Positions 1-5,435 of a stretch of DNA of 7,055 nucleotides are shown piece after piece (the stretch's first letter is position 1; every line of letters begins with the position of its first letter). Below the pieces are notes generated by a model that had not been told where the DNA came from, made no database searches, and saw nothing but the letters and a program-made list of their open reading frames with translations. Source of the stretch: DASWRT01 sp036403035 (GTDB lineage: Bacteria; Pseudomonadota; Alphaproteobacteria; ATCC43930; CGMCC-115725); the NCBI GenBank assembly GCA_036403035.1, contig DASWRT010000066.1, positions 1 to 7,055 of the forward strand, given 5' to 3'. The position numbers and the translations under genes were made by a program.

Positions 1-41
1 GCCGAGGGAAGCCGCGCGGCCGACCGGACTGGAGACGTGCG

Positions 42-557
42 ATGAGTGACCTGCGGCCGCGCCAACCCGTGCCCGACCTGGAGATCGGGATGATCAACGG
101 AACGCGCTGGCGGCTCGGCGCCGAGAAGCCGGCGTCCTTCATGCTGCTCGTCTTCTATCGCGGCCTGCACTGCTCAGTCTGCAGGGACTATCTCCAAGGC
201 TTCGACCGGCTGCTCGACGATTTCGCGTCGCGCGGCGTGCACGGCGTATCGCTGACGATGGACGCGCGCGACCGGGCGCAGCGCGCCTTCGACGAGTGGG
301 ATCTGCGGCGCATGCCGATCGGCTATGGCCTCTCCGAGCAGGACGCGCGGCGCTGGGGGCTTTACCTGTCGCGCGGCGTCCGTGAGGGCGAGCCTCCTCT
401 CTTCTGCGAGCCGGGACTTTTCCTCGTCCGTCCCGACCGCACCCTCTACTGCGCCGCCGTCCAGAGCGCGCCCTTCGCCCGTCCGCCGCTTTCCGAGCTG
501 CTGAAGGCGGTCGATTTCATCCGCGAGAAGGACTACCCGGCTCGCGGCGAGGCGTGA
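42..557 (+). CDS. Peroxiredoxin-like (AhpC/TSA, redoxin-fold) protein
   Basis: The 171-residue product has a thioredoxin-fold peroxiredoxin layout. An N-terminal lead-in (RQPVPDLEI) precedes a beta strand ending in the active-site segment FYRGLHCSVCRDYL, with Cys44 and Cys47 as a CxxC pair. The C-terminal half holds the GLFLVRPDRTLY strand and a final helix (SELLKAVDFI). Two more cysteines, Cys122 and Cys137, could act as resolving residues. In related AhpC/TSA-family proteins the first cysteine of this segment is the peroxidatic one, so thiol-dependent reduction of peroxides in the cytoplasm is the likely role; no signal peptide is visible. The classical PxxxTxxC motif is replaced by RGLHCSVC, which is typical of the 'peroxiredoxin-like' branch rather than of AhpC itself, so the activity could also be thiol-disulfide exchange. 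The ATG is preceded by GGAGA at a spacing of about 6 bases. It appears to be transcribed alone. Confidence 0.85.
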   Translation: MSDLRPRQPVPDLEIGMINGTRWRLGAEKPASFMLLVFYRGLHCSVCRDYLQGFDRLLDDFASRGVHGVSLTMDARDRAQRAFDEWDLRRMPIGYGLSEQDARRWGLYLSRGVREGEPPLFCEPGLFLVRPDRTLYCAAVQSAPFARPPLSELLKAVDFIREKDYPARGEA

Positions 558-740
558 CCGCGCCGTCGGTCGGACGCAGTGCGCGCGGTGCTACCGCCGC
601 GGGAACGGCCGGTGAGAGGCATAAATCGGCCTCGTGAGCCGATCCTCAACTTTGCCACAGCGCGCCTCGGCTGACGGGCCGAGCGCTCCCATCGTCCTGA
701 TTGCAATTGTTTCTTGCCCATCCCGGTATGGTTTTGCCTC

Positions 741-757
741 CTCCCGCGTTACGGGAG
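741..757. other. Perfect 6-bp hairpin upstream of rlpA
   Basis: CTCCCG and CGGGAG flank the five-base loop CGTTA. It lies about 100 bases before the rlpA start and directly abuts the first GTGTGAC repeat. It could be an operator half, a leader hairpin or a weak terminator for upstream transcription. There is no T tract after it on the plus strand, so the terminator reading is weak. Confidence 0.35.
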
Positions 758-783
758 TGTGACAGGAATGCCGCGCGTGTGAC
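757..783 (+). repeat. Tandem GTGTGAC direct repeat, 20-base period
   Basis: GTGTGAC occurs at 757-763 and again at 777-783. The 20-base period is close to two helical turns, which would place both copies on the same DNA face. They sit 76 to 102 bases before the rlpA start, a reasonable place for activator binding. The core TGTGA equals a CRP half-site, but no matching TCACA arm is present, so this is not a CRP palindrome. Chance occurrence cannot be excluded for a 7-mer. Confidence 0.3.
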
Positions 784-858
784 GCAATTGAAACTTGACC
801 CGTCGGAGCAAGACGATGGACAAAAGGGGCGTTGGCCATCGCAATTCGAGAGGGACGA

Positions 859-1305
859 ATGGCGCTCCGACCAGCAACTGCGGCAGGGTTCGCTCTGCTC
901 CTCGGGTGCATTACTTGTGTTGCTACGGCTTCGTCTGTCGGCGCCGCCGAACTGTACGGCCCGGCATTGTCGCGCGTCGCGCACGCCGGCAACGGCGCTT
1001 CAGCCTCGACCTACTCCAGGGTCGGCGAGGCATCCTGGTACGGCGGCCGCCACATCGGCCGGCTCACCGCCAGCGGTGAACGGTTCGATGCGCGCAAGAT
1101 GACCGCCGCGCATCCGAGTCTGCCGCTCGACACCCGCGTCCGCGTCACCAATCTGCGCACCGGCCGCTCCGTCGAGGTGCTGGTGAACGACCGCAGCGCT
1201 CGCAGCACCGGCCGCGTCATCGACCTCTCGGCGCATGCCGCCGCTGCATTGGGCATCAAGCACCAAGGCATCGCCCGGGTCCGGGTCGAGCGGATCGAAA
1301 GCTGA
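859..1305 (+). CDS. rlpA: RlpA-family double-psi beta-barrel (septal ring lytic transglycosylase-like) protein
   Basis: The 148-residue protein has an N-terminal export signal (about residues 1-30, ending SSVGAA) followed by one double-psi beta-barrel domain. This runs from GEASWYGGRHIG (56-67) through TASGERFDARKMTAAHPSLP (70-89) to VNDRSA (109-114) and VIDLS (120-124). In Pseudomonas RlpA a histidine and an aspartate of this fold are needed to cleave naked (denuded) peptidoglycan; the matching residues here are His85 (TAAH) and Asp111 (NDR). The protein would act in the periplasm, probably at the division septum. It ends right after the barrel, so the C-terminal SPOR domain of longer RlpA proteins is absent. 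LLGC at 14-17 is a relaxed lipobox, so it may be a lipoprotein as in Escherichia coli, or be cut after Ala30. ATG 859 is preferred because of GAGAGGG just upstream; an in-frame TTG at 832 preceded by AAAGGGG would add nine residues. It converges on ppk2 with a 17-base gap. Confidence 0.88.
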   Translation: MALRPATAAGFALLLGCITCVATASSVGAAELYGPALSRVAHAGNGASASTYSRVGEASWYGGRHIGRLTASGERFDARKMTAAHPSLPLDTRVRVTNLRTGRSVEVLVNDRSARSTGRVIDLSAHAAAALGIKHQGIARVRVERIES

Positions 1306-1322
1306 GATCCCGCGCTCCGCCG

Positions 1323-2198
1323 TCACTCCCGTTCCAGCGCCTCGCGCGCCTCGGCAAGCAGGGCACGCGTCTCGGCGCTCACTGACGGATAGGCGAGATC
1401 GAGCGCTTCCAGCGTGTCGATCAGCGCCGATACGAGGACGAGCCGTGTGAACCATTTGTGGTCCGCCGGGACGACGTACCACGGGGCGTGCGCGGTCGCG
1501 GTGTGCCGGATCGCCTCCTCGTAGGCCCTCATGTAGTCGTCCCAGTGGCGTCGATCCTCGATGTCGGCGGTCGAGAATTTCCAGTTCTTCTCAGGATTGT
1601 CGAGCCGCTTGAGGAAGCGCTTCCGCTGTTCGTCCATGGAGACGTGGAGGAAGAACTTCAGGATCACGACGCCGTTCCGCGCGAGATAGCGCTCCACAGC
1701 ATTGATGTCCTCGAACCGCTCCTCCCAGATCCGCGGGGTCTTGAGCGGCTCCGGAATCTTCTGGCGTTCGAGCCACTCCGGATGGACGCGCACGACCAGC
1801 ACGTCCTCGTAATAGGACCGGTTGAAGATGCCGATCCGGCCGCGCTCGGGCAGCCGCCGCATCGCGCGCCAGAGGAAATCGTGGTCCAGCTCCTCTTCCG
1901 AGGGTGGCTTGAACGACTGGACGTCGCAGCCGGTGGGATTGACGCCGGACATCACATGCTTGATCGCGCTGTCCTTGCCCGCGGCATCCATCGCCTGAAA
2001 GATCGCCAGCACCGCCCACCGGTCCTGCGCGTACAGCTTGTCCTGCAGCTCGGCGAGGCGGTCGATGCCTTGCCGCAGCAGCGCCTTCGCCTCTTTCTTG
2101 TCGAGACTTGATCCGTCGGTATCGCCGGGGTCGACGCCGTCGAGACGGAAATTGCGTCCGTCGCTGATCCGGTACGCGGCGGCAAGCTTGCGCAGCAT
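1323..2198 (-). CDS. ppk2: Polyphosphate kinase 2 family (polyphosphate:nucleotide phosphotransferase)
   Basis: The 291-residue product moves phosphate between inorganic polyphosphate and nucleotides in the cytoplasm. Family marks, numbered from the ATG: a Walker A-like loop MDAAGKDS (70-77), SFKPPSEEELDHDFLWR (95-111), the Walker B/lid region IFNRSYYEDVLVVRVHP (124-140), the helix WEERFEDINAVERYLA and the ILKFFLHVSMDEQRKR strand-helix. The wording MDAAGKDS and the single-domain length of about 290 residues match the 'PPK2-related' one-domain group, which includes enzymes using AMP and ADP. Substrate preference cannot be settled from sequence alone. The ATG at 2196-2198 is directly preceded by an in-frame GTG (2199-2201); GAGAGGA lies 11 and 8 bases upstream respectively, so either codon could start translation. 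The last about 20 residues are an acidic, helical tail. It lies 102-105 bases downstream of the lipocalin-like gene on the same strand, and a hairpin and a palindrome in that gap suggest its own promoter. Confidence 0.93.
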   Translation of the reverse strand: MLRKLAAAYRISDGRNFRLDGVDPGDTDGSSLDKKEAKALLRQGIDRLAELQDKLYAQDRWAVLAIFQAMDAAGKDSAIKHVMSGVNPTGCDVQSFKPPSEEELDHDFLWRAMRRLPERGRIGIFNRSYYEDVLVVRVHPEWLERQKIPEPLKTPRIWEERFEDINAVERYLARNGVVILKFFLHVSMDEQRKRFLKRLDNPEKNWKFSTADIEDRRHWDDYMRAYEEAIRHTATAHAPWYVVPADHKWFTRLVLVSALIDTLEALDLAYPSVSAETRALLAEAREALERE

Positions 2199-2223
2199 CA
2201 CGTCGGCAATCCTCTCGCTCGAT

Positions 2224-2243
2224 CGTTACCCACGACCGTAACG
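2224..2243. promoter_or_regulatory. Inverted repeat CGTTAC-N8-GTAACG in the ppk2 leader
   Basis: Two perfect 6-base arms, 2224-2229 and 2238-2243, surround an 8-base spacer. The site ends about 25 bases upstream of the ppk2 start, the usual position of a repressor operator or of a leader hairpin. The arms and spacing suit a dimeric helix-turn-helix protein, but I do not recognise the binding family. An RNA hairpin in the 5' leader is the alternative. Confidence 0.4.
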
Positions 2244-2253
2244 GAAACGATTG

Positions 2254-2276
2254 CCGCCGCGGCTAAGTTGCGGCGG
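2254..2276 (-). terminator. GC hairpin downstream of the lipocalin-like gene
   Basis: CCGCCGC (2254-2260) and GCGGCGG (2270-2276) form a 7-bp perfect stem with a 9-base loop. The hairpin begins 28 bases past the lipocalin-like stop codon at 2304. Read on the minus strand it is followed by CAATCGTTTCC, which has only a broken T tract. It may therefore be a weak or Rho-assisted terminator that separates the lipocalin pair from ppk2. Confidence 0.4.
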
Positions 2277-2303
2277 TGCGCCCGGCCGCTCCGCTCCCCG
2301 CCG

Positions 2304-2801
2304 TCACTCCTCGCGTTCGTAGGTGAGCGTGACGACGACCTTGTTGCCGGGAAGCACGCCGCTCTCCTGCGGAGCGGTTCTCAGCGAAAGCTCGTCGCCG
2401 TGGAGCACGTAATACCGGATCTGCTGCGAGCCCGCGTAGATCTCGTTCCAGGATACGTCGGGTGTCGTGACGATGCGGTCGCCCTCGATCCTGTAGCGTC
2501 CGGTATAGCTCACCATCGATTGCAGGAGAGCCGCCTGCCCTTCGGCGGTGAGCGCCGGCTTGCGGTCGGCACGGGTGATGATCGTCATCATCCTGCCCTC
2601 CCGCGTGAAGATGAGATATCCCCGCGGGTTGCTCCCGAAGACTTCCTTGGGCCGGTCGCCGCTGCCGACGATCTGGAGGGTGAAGTTCTTCACTTTCCAG
2701 ACGCCGATGAGATCGTCGGCGTCGCCGCTCCCCTCCTCCATGGCGATGGCGGGCAACGCCAGCATCATCGCCGCAACGGCGATGGCGGATGCGAGCCGCA
2801 T
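2304..2801 (-). CDS. Secreted lipocalin-like domain protein (Lipocalin_5 type)
   Basis: The 165-residue product has a signal peptide (MRLASAIAVAAMMLALPAIA) with likely cleavage after Ala20. The mature part opens with DLIGVWKVKNFTLQ (30-43), continues with GSNPRGYLIFTREGRMMTII (56-75) and then SYTGRYRIEGDRIVTTPDVS (98-117). These are the characteristic GxWkl, NPxGyliyt-dGRM and YsGrY-i-gd motifs of the Lipocalin_5 family. This family forms a small beta barrel presumed to bind a ligand; no substrate is known to me. Export to the periplasm is expected. The ATG is chosen because AGGAGGAGG lies just upstream and the signal peptide begins there. An upstream ATG at 2918 would add 39 mostly Arg/Ser residues overlapping the neighbouring gene and is unlikely. 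It follows the small membrane protein by 31 bases, which fits an operon. Confidence 0.85.
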   Translation of the reverse strand: MRLASAIAVAAMMLALPAIAMEEGSGDADDLIGVWKVKNFTLQIVGSGDRPKEVFGSNPRGYLIFTREGRMMTIITRADRKPALTAEGQAALLQSMVSYTGRYRIEGDRIVTTPDVSWNEIYAGSQQIRYYVLHGDELSLRTAPQESGVLPGNKVVVTLTYEREE

Positions 2802-2832
2802 GGCGCCTCCTCCTGAGCGTCGGGTTTGCCGT

Positions 2833-3117
2833 CTACTGGCGCTGTCGGGGCGCGATGCCGATTTCGTCGGCGAGCGAGACCGATCCGGCCTGCGCCGCCG
2901 GCGCGACGCTGCCGGCAATGGCGCCGATCACGCATCCCTGCACCGCCGCGCCGGTACAGCGCATGGCTCCGACGCGCTCGACGCCGAACCCGACGACGGC
3001 GACGAGTAGGACGAAGGCGACGACGGCCCACCCGGCGAGAGCGTCGTGCGGACGGTTGCAGAGACGATGTGCGCGCTCGTCATCGTAGTCGTTTGGCAGG
3101 TTGTCGAACTCGGCCAT
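2833..3117 (-). CDS. Small single-pass membrane protein, unknown function
   Basis: The roughly 94-residue product is not recognised. It has an acidic, polar N-terminus (MAEFDNLPNDYDDERAHR), then a clear transmembrane helix around residues 27-46 (LAGWAVVAFVLLVAVVGFGV). A weaker small-residue segment, GAAVQGCVIGAIAGSVAPAA, could be a second helix or a hinge, and the tail ends in PRQRQ. Three cysteines (Cys20, Cys54, Cys62) are present. Two adjacent ATG codons (3118-3120 and 3115-3117) are possible starts. GGAGG is only 2 bases from the first but 5 from the second, so the second is preferred. It is the first gene of a probable two-gene transcript with the lipocalin-like gene and lies downstream of a CRP-type site. 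Support comes from start signal, membrane segment and operon position rather than homology. Confidence 0.65.
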   Translation of the reverse strand: MAEFDNLPNDYDDERAHRLCNRPHDALAGWAVVAFVLLVAVVGFGVERVGAMRCTGAAVQGCVIGAIAGSVAPAAQAGSVSLADEIGIAPRQRQ

Positions 3118-3157
3118 CATGGCCTCCGTAAAGGATGCCGCTTGATCAGTATGAGGG

Positions 3158-3163
3158 AAAATA
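3158..3163 (-). promoter_or_regulatory. -10-like box TATTTT for the membrane protein/lipocalin pair
   Basis: Read on the minus strand this is TATTTT, four of six matches to TATAAT. It would place the start point near 3151, about 34 bases before the chosen start codon. The CRP-type palindrome is then centred at -41.5, the standard class II activator position, where a good -35 box is not needed. No good -35 box is seen, which is consistent with that. Confidence 0.4.
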
Positions 3164-3184
3164 CTCGAATCTCTACAGGCTATC

Positions 3185-3200
3185 TGTGATGAAGATCACA
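3185..3200. promoter_or_regulatory. CRP-type binding site TGTGA-N6-TCACA
   Basis: TGTGAT-GAAG-ATCACA has both complete CRP half-sites at the canonical spacing. The base that distinguishes CRP from FNR sites (G in GTGAT rather than T in TTGAT) is the CRP form in both arms. It lies about 70 bases upstream of the minus-strand start at 3117 and about 375 bases upstream of ggt. The regulator gene itself is not in the window. Confidence 0.6.
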
Positions 3201-3379
3201 TTCTAAATAAAGTTATTCCCGCATACGAAAAATCGCGAGGATTTTGAGGGAGAATGGAACGCGAATGTTGATTATTGTTTCGAAATTGCACCTGCAAATG
3301 AGAAAATTTATTTGAAGTTTACACCGACCCCTTGTCTACGCTTTCGCCCGGTGAGTGCATGTGTGCGCCCGACGGTCCT

Positions 3380-3408
3380 TTGCCGCGCTGTGGACGGCAT
3401 TTCATAAG
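3380..3408 (+). promoter_or_regulatory. Candidate sigma-70-type promoter for ggt
   Basis: TTGCCG (3380-3385) and CATAAG (3403-3408) are separated by 17 bases; each matches four of six consensus positions. The start point would be near 3415, giving a 160-base leader before the ggt ATG. The match is moderate and other placements are possible. Confidence 0.3.
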
Positions 3409-3574
3409 GCACGCTAACCAATTGTCGGCGCGATATTCCCGAGCCGGTCGCGATCCATGTGCCTCTCGTCGCCTGTTCGGGCCTGCCCGGGATGGCGGCG
3501 CATTTGTCCGTTGAGACGCCTCCGACCGGGTGCAACACTCGTCGTCCGCCAGGGAAGAACGGAGGAGGGAACAA

Positions 3575-5326
3575 ATGAACGCAGAGCGCAGGACGACGGC
3601 AGCAGTGGCGATCGCGTTGGCGACGTCTCTGGTGGCGGGGGCTGCAGGCGCACCCCAGGCTGCGCTGGCGGCCTCCGCGGCGCCGGTCGGCGGCGCCGAC
3701 GGGATGGTCGCATCCGGCCATCGTCTCGCCAGCGAGGTCGGCGCCGACATCCTGCGGCAGGGCGGAAATGCCGTCGACGCCGCGGTCGCGGTCGGATACG
3801 CGCTGTCCGTCGTCTTCCCGGCGGCCGGCAACATCGGCGGCGGCGGGTTCATGACGATCCAGTTCGCCGATGGCCGGAAGACCTTCGTCGATTTCCGTGA
3901 GAAGGCGCCGCTCGCCGCAACCGAGAAGATGTACCAGGACGCCGAAGGCAACGTCGTCCCCGGCCTCAGCACACGCGGCTATCTCGCCGTCGGCGTGCCG
4001 GGCAGCGTCGCCGGCTTCGAGGCGGCGCGCGAGCGGTACGGGACGATGCCGCGCGACCGGCTGATCGCGCCGGCCGTGGCGCTTGCCGGTCAAGGCTTCG
4101 TCCTCGAGCCCGGCGACGTCGACTCGATCGGCACCGCCGCGAAAGACCTCGCGCAGGATCCGGCCGCCGCCGCGATCTTCCTGAAACCGGGCGGTCAGCC
4201 CTACAAGGCCGGCGAGCGGCTGGTGCAGAAGGATCTCGCCGGAAGCCTGTCGCTGATCGCGCGCGACGGCGCCGACGCTTTCTACAAGGGCAGCATCGGC
4301 GAAGCGATCGTCAAGGCGAGCCGCGAGAACAAGGGGATCCTCGATATGGCCGACTTCGAGCGGTACAAAATCCGCGAGTTGAAGCCGGTCGAGTGCGATT
4401 ACCGCGGCTACCACATCGCGTCGGCGCCGCCGCCCAGCTCCGGCGGGGTCGTCATCTGCGAGATCCTCAACATCCTCGAGGGCTACAATATGGGCGAGCT
4501 GGGCTTCCACTCGGCCAACTCCGTCCATTACATGGTCGAGGCGATGCGGCACGCCTATGTCGACCGCAATTCCTATCTCGGCGATCCGGACTTCGTGAAG
4601 AACCCGGTCGACCGCCTGCTCGACAAGGGCTATGCCGAAAAGATCCGTGCGGTGATCGATCCCGAGAAGGCAGGCGATTCCAGAGCGCTCCGCCCCGGCG
4701 TGCCGCCGCACGAGGGAACGCAGACGACGCACTACTCGATCGTCGACAAGAACGGCAACGCCGTCGCCGTCACCTACACCCTGAACGACTGGTTCGGCGC
4801 CCGCGTCGTCGCGCCGGGCACCGGCATCCTGCTCAACGACGAGATGGACGACTTCACGGCGAAGCCGGGCGTGCCCAACCTCTACGGCCTCGTCCAGGGC
4901 GAGGCGAACGCGATCAGTCCCGGCAAGACGCCGCTGAGTTCGATGAGCCCGACGATCGTCTCGAAGGACGGCAAGCCGGTGATGGTGATCGGCAGCCCCG
5001 GCGGCAGCCGCATCATCACGATCACGCTCGAAGCCATCATGAACGTGGTCGATTACGGGATGGACGTGCAGGAGGCGATCGACGCGCCGCGCATCCATCA
5101 CCAATGGCTGCCCGAGACGGTGTCTGTCGAGCGCTTTGCTCTGTCCCCCGACACGCGACGGATGCTCGAAGCGACGGGCTACGCCTTCAAGGACGACCAG
5201 CCCTGGGGCCACGCCGACGGCATCCTGATCGGCTCCCCGACGCTGGGCGGCAAGCCGCGCGGCGATGCCCGCTTCTACGGCGCCAACGACCCCCGCCTCG
5301 ATCTCGGCGCCGCGGTCGGGTACTGA
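3575..5326 (+). CDS. ggt: Gamma-glutamyltransferase precursor (glutathione hydrolase, N-terminal nucleophile enzyme)
   Basis: The 583-residue precursor hydrolyses or transfers the gamma-glutamyl group of glutathione and related compounds, normally in the periplasm. A signal peptide covers residues 1-32 (cleavage near AALA). Like Escherichia coli GGT it should cut itself between Gln383 and Thr384 in TQTTHYSIVDK, freeing Thr384 as the nucleophile and giving subunits of about 350 and 200 residues. Residues known from the E. coli enzyme are all matched: Arg114 by Arg108 (DFREKAP), Thr409 by Thr402, Asn411 by Asn404, Asp433 by Asp426 (MDDF), Ser462/Ser463 by Ser455/Ser456 (PLSSMSPT) and Gly483/Gly484 by Gly476/Gly477 (GSPGGS). 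The lid loop PGVPNLYGLVQG (431-442) is kept. ATG 3575 is chosen because GGAGGAGGG lies five bases upstream; a GTG at 3530 would put 15 polar residues before the signal peptide. It precedes the TSUP permease by 109 bases with a palindrome between. Confidence 0.97.
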   Translation: MNAERRTTAAVAIALATSLVAGAAGAPQAALAASAAPVGGADGMVASGHRLASEVGADILRQGGNAVDAAVAVGYALSVVFPAAGNIGGGGFMTIQFADGRKTFVDFREKAPLAATEKMYQDAEGNVVPGLSTRGYLAVGVPGSVAGFEAARERYGTMPRDRLIAPAVALAGQGFVLEPGDVDSIGTAAKDLAQDPAAAAIFLKPGGQPYKAGERLVQKDLAGSLSLIARDGADAFYKGSIGEAIVKASRENKGILDMADFERYKIRELKPVECDYRGYHIASAPPPSSGGVVICEILNILEGYNMGELGFHSANSVHYMVEAMRHAYVDRNSYLGDPDFVKNPVDRLLDKGYAEKIRAVIDPEKAGDSRALRPGVPPHEGTQTTHYSIVDKNGNAVAVTYTLNDWFGARVVAPGTGILLNDEMDDFTAKPGVPNLYGLVQGEANAISPGKTPLSSMSPTIVSKDGKPVMVIGSPGGSRIITITLEAIMNVVDYGMDVQEAIDAPRIHHQWLPETVSVERFALSPDTRRMLEATGYAFKDDQPWGHADGILIGSPTLGGKPRGDARFYGANDPRLDLGAAVGY

Positions 5327-5340
5327 GGCTCTCGCCCCCT

Positions 5341-5359
5341 GCAAAACTGTCGCAAAACT
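5341..5359 (+). repeat. Direct repeat GCAAAACT, 11-base period
   Basis: GCAAAACT occurs at 5341-5348 and 5352-5359, directly before the REP-like palindrome. On the minus strand the second copy supplies the AGTTTTGC that follows the hairpin, so it could serve as a T tract for a minus-strand or bidirectional terminator. It may instead be part of the conserved flank of the repetitive element. Confidence 0.4.
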
Positions 5360-5384
5360 CCCTCTCCCGCGTGCGGGAGAGGGA
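5359..5384. repeat. REP-like extragenic palindrome
   Basis: CCCTCTCCCGC and GCGGGAGAGGG form a near-continuous stem of 11 pairs, 12 with the flanking T-A, around a minimal loop. CCCTCTCCC/GGGAGAGGG palindromes of this type recur as intergenic repeats in many GC-rich proteobacteria. Its place between ggt and the permease gene is typical. On the plus strand no T run follows, so it may protect the ggt transcript 3' end or attenuate read-through rather than terminate efficiently. Confidence 0.65.
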
Positions 5385-5435
5385 ACTCGCGGGAATTGTC
5401 GCTATGCGCGGCCTTCGATCGAATCAGCCCCTTTC

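Larger units (their letters stand above)
558..858. other. Intergenic region between the peroxiredoxin-like gene and rlpA
   Basis: About 300 bases lack a recognisable gene; the open frames here have no plausible start signal or protein character. The region holds a GC hairpin with arms CTCGGC (666-671) and GCCGAG (678-683), extendable by three pairs past a one-base bulge. It also holds a second hairpin at 741-757 and two GTGTGAC direct repeats at 757-783. None of the hairpins is followed by a T run, so no clean intrinsic terminator is present. The rlpA promoter must lie in the second half, but no convincing -35/-10 pair stands out. Confidence 0.6.
3118..3574. other. Divergent regulatory region with AT-rich core
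   Basis: This 450-base stretch separates the minus-strand small membrane protein gene from the plus-strand ggt. Roughly 3150-3330 is far richer in A and T than the rest of the window. The region contains the CRP-type palindrome (3185-3200), a hairpin AAAATC-GCGAG-GATTTT (3229-3245), TTTCGAAA (3278-3285) and a 12-base palindrome TTGCA-CC-TGCAA (3286-3297). Only tiny open frames occur (for example 16 codons from ATG 3265), none with a good ribosome site. The right third returns to high GC and carries a plausible ggt promoter. Confidence 0.7.

Noticed and set aside
558..992. Overlapping minus-strand frames 591-992 and 646-984
   Set aside because: They run antisense to the rlpA start and signal peptide, overlap each other in different frames, and show no start signal or recognisable motif.
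1458..2111. A 217-codon plus-strand frame inside ppk2
   Set aside because: It is fully contained in a confidently identified gene on the other strand, lacks a ribosome site and has a low-complexity His/Leu/Val composition typical of an antisense shadow.
2802..2918. N-terminal extension of the lipocalin-like protein from ATG 2918
   Set aside because: The added 39 residues are nearly all Arg, Ser and Pro, would sit before a clear signal peptide, and overlap the small membrane protein gene; a strong AGGAGG favours 2801.
3141..3155. FNR-type site beginning TTGATCAGTATGAG
   Set aside because: Only the left arm TTGAT fits; the right arm ATGAG matches ATCAA at three of five positions, and it would lie at or downstream of the proposed start point.
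3308..5344. A 678-codon open frame on the minus strand across ggt
   Set aside because: It is the antisense shadow of a gene whose catalytic residues are all intact; long antisense frames are expected in GC-rich DNA with strong third-position bias. The product is Arg/Asp/Val-rich and resembles no protein family.
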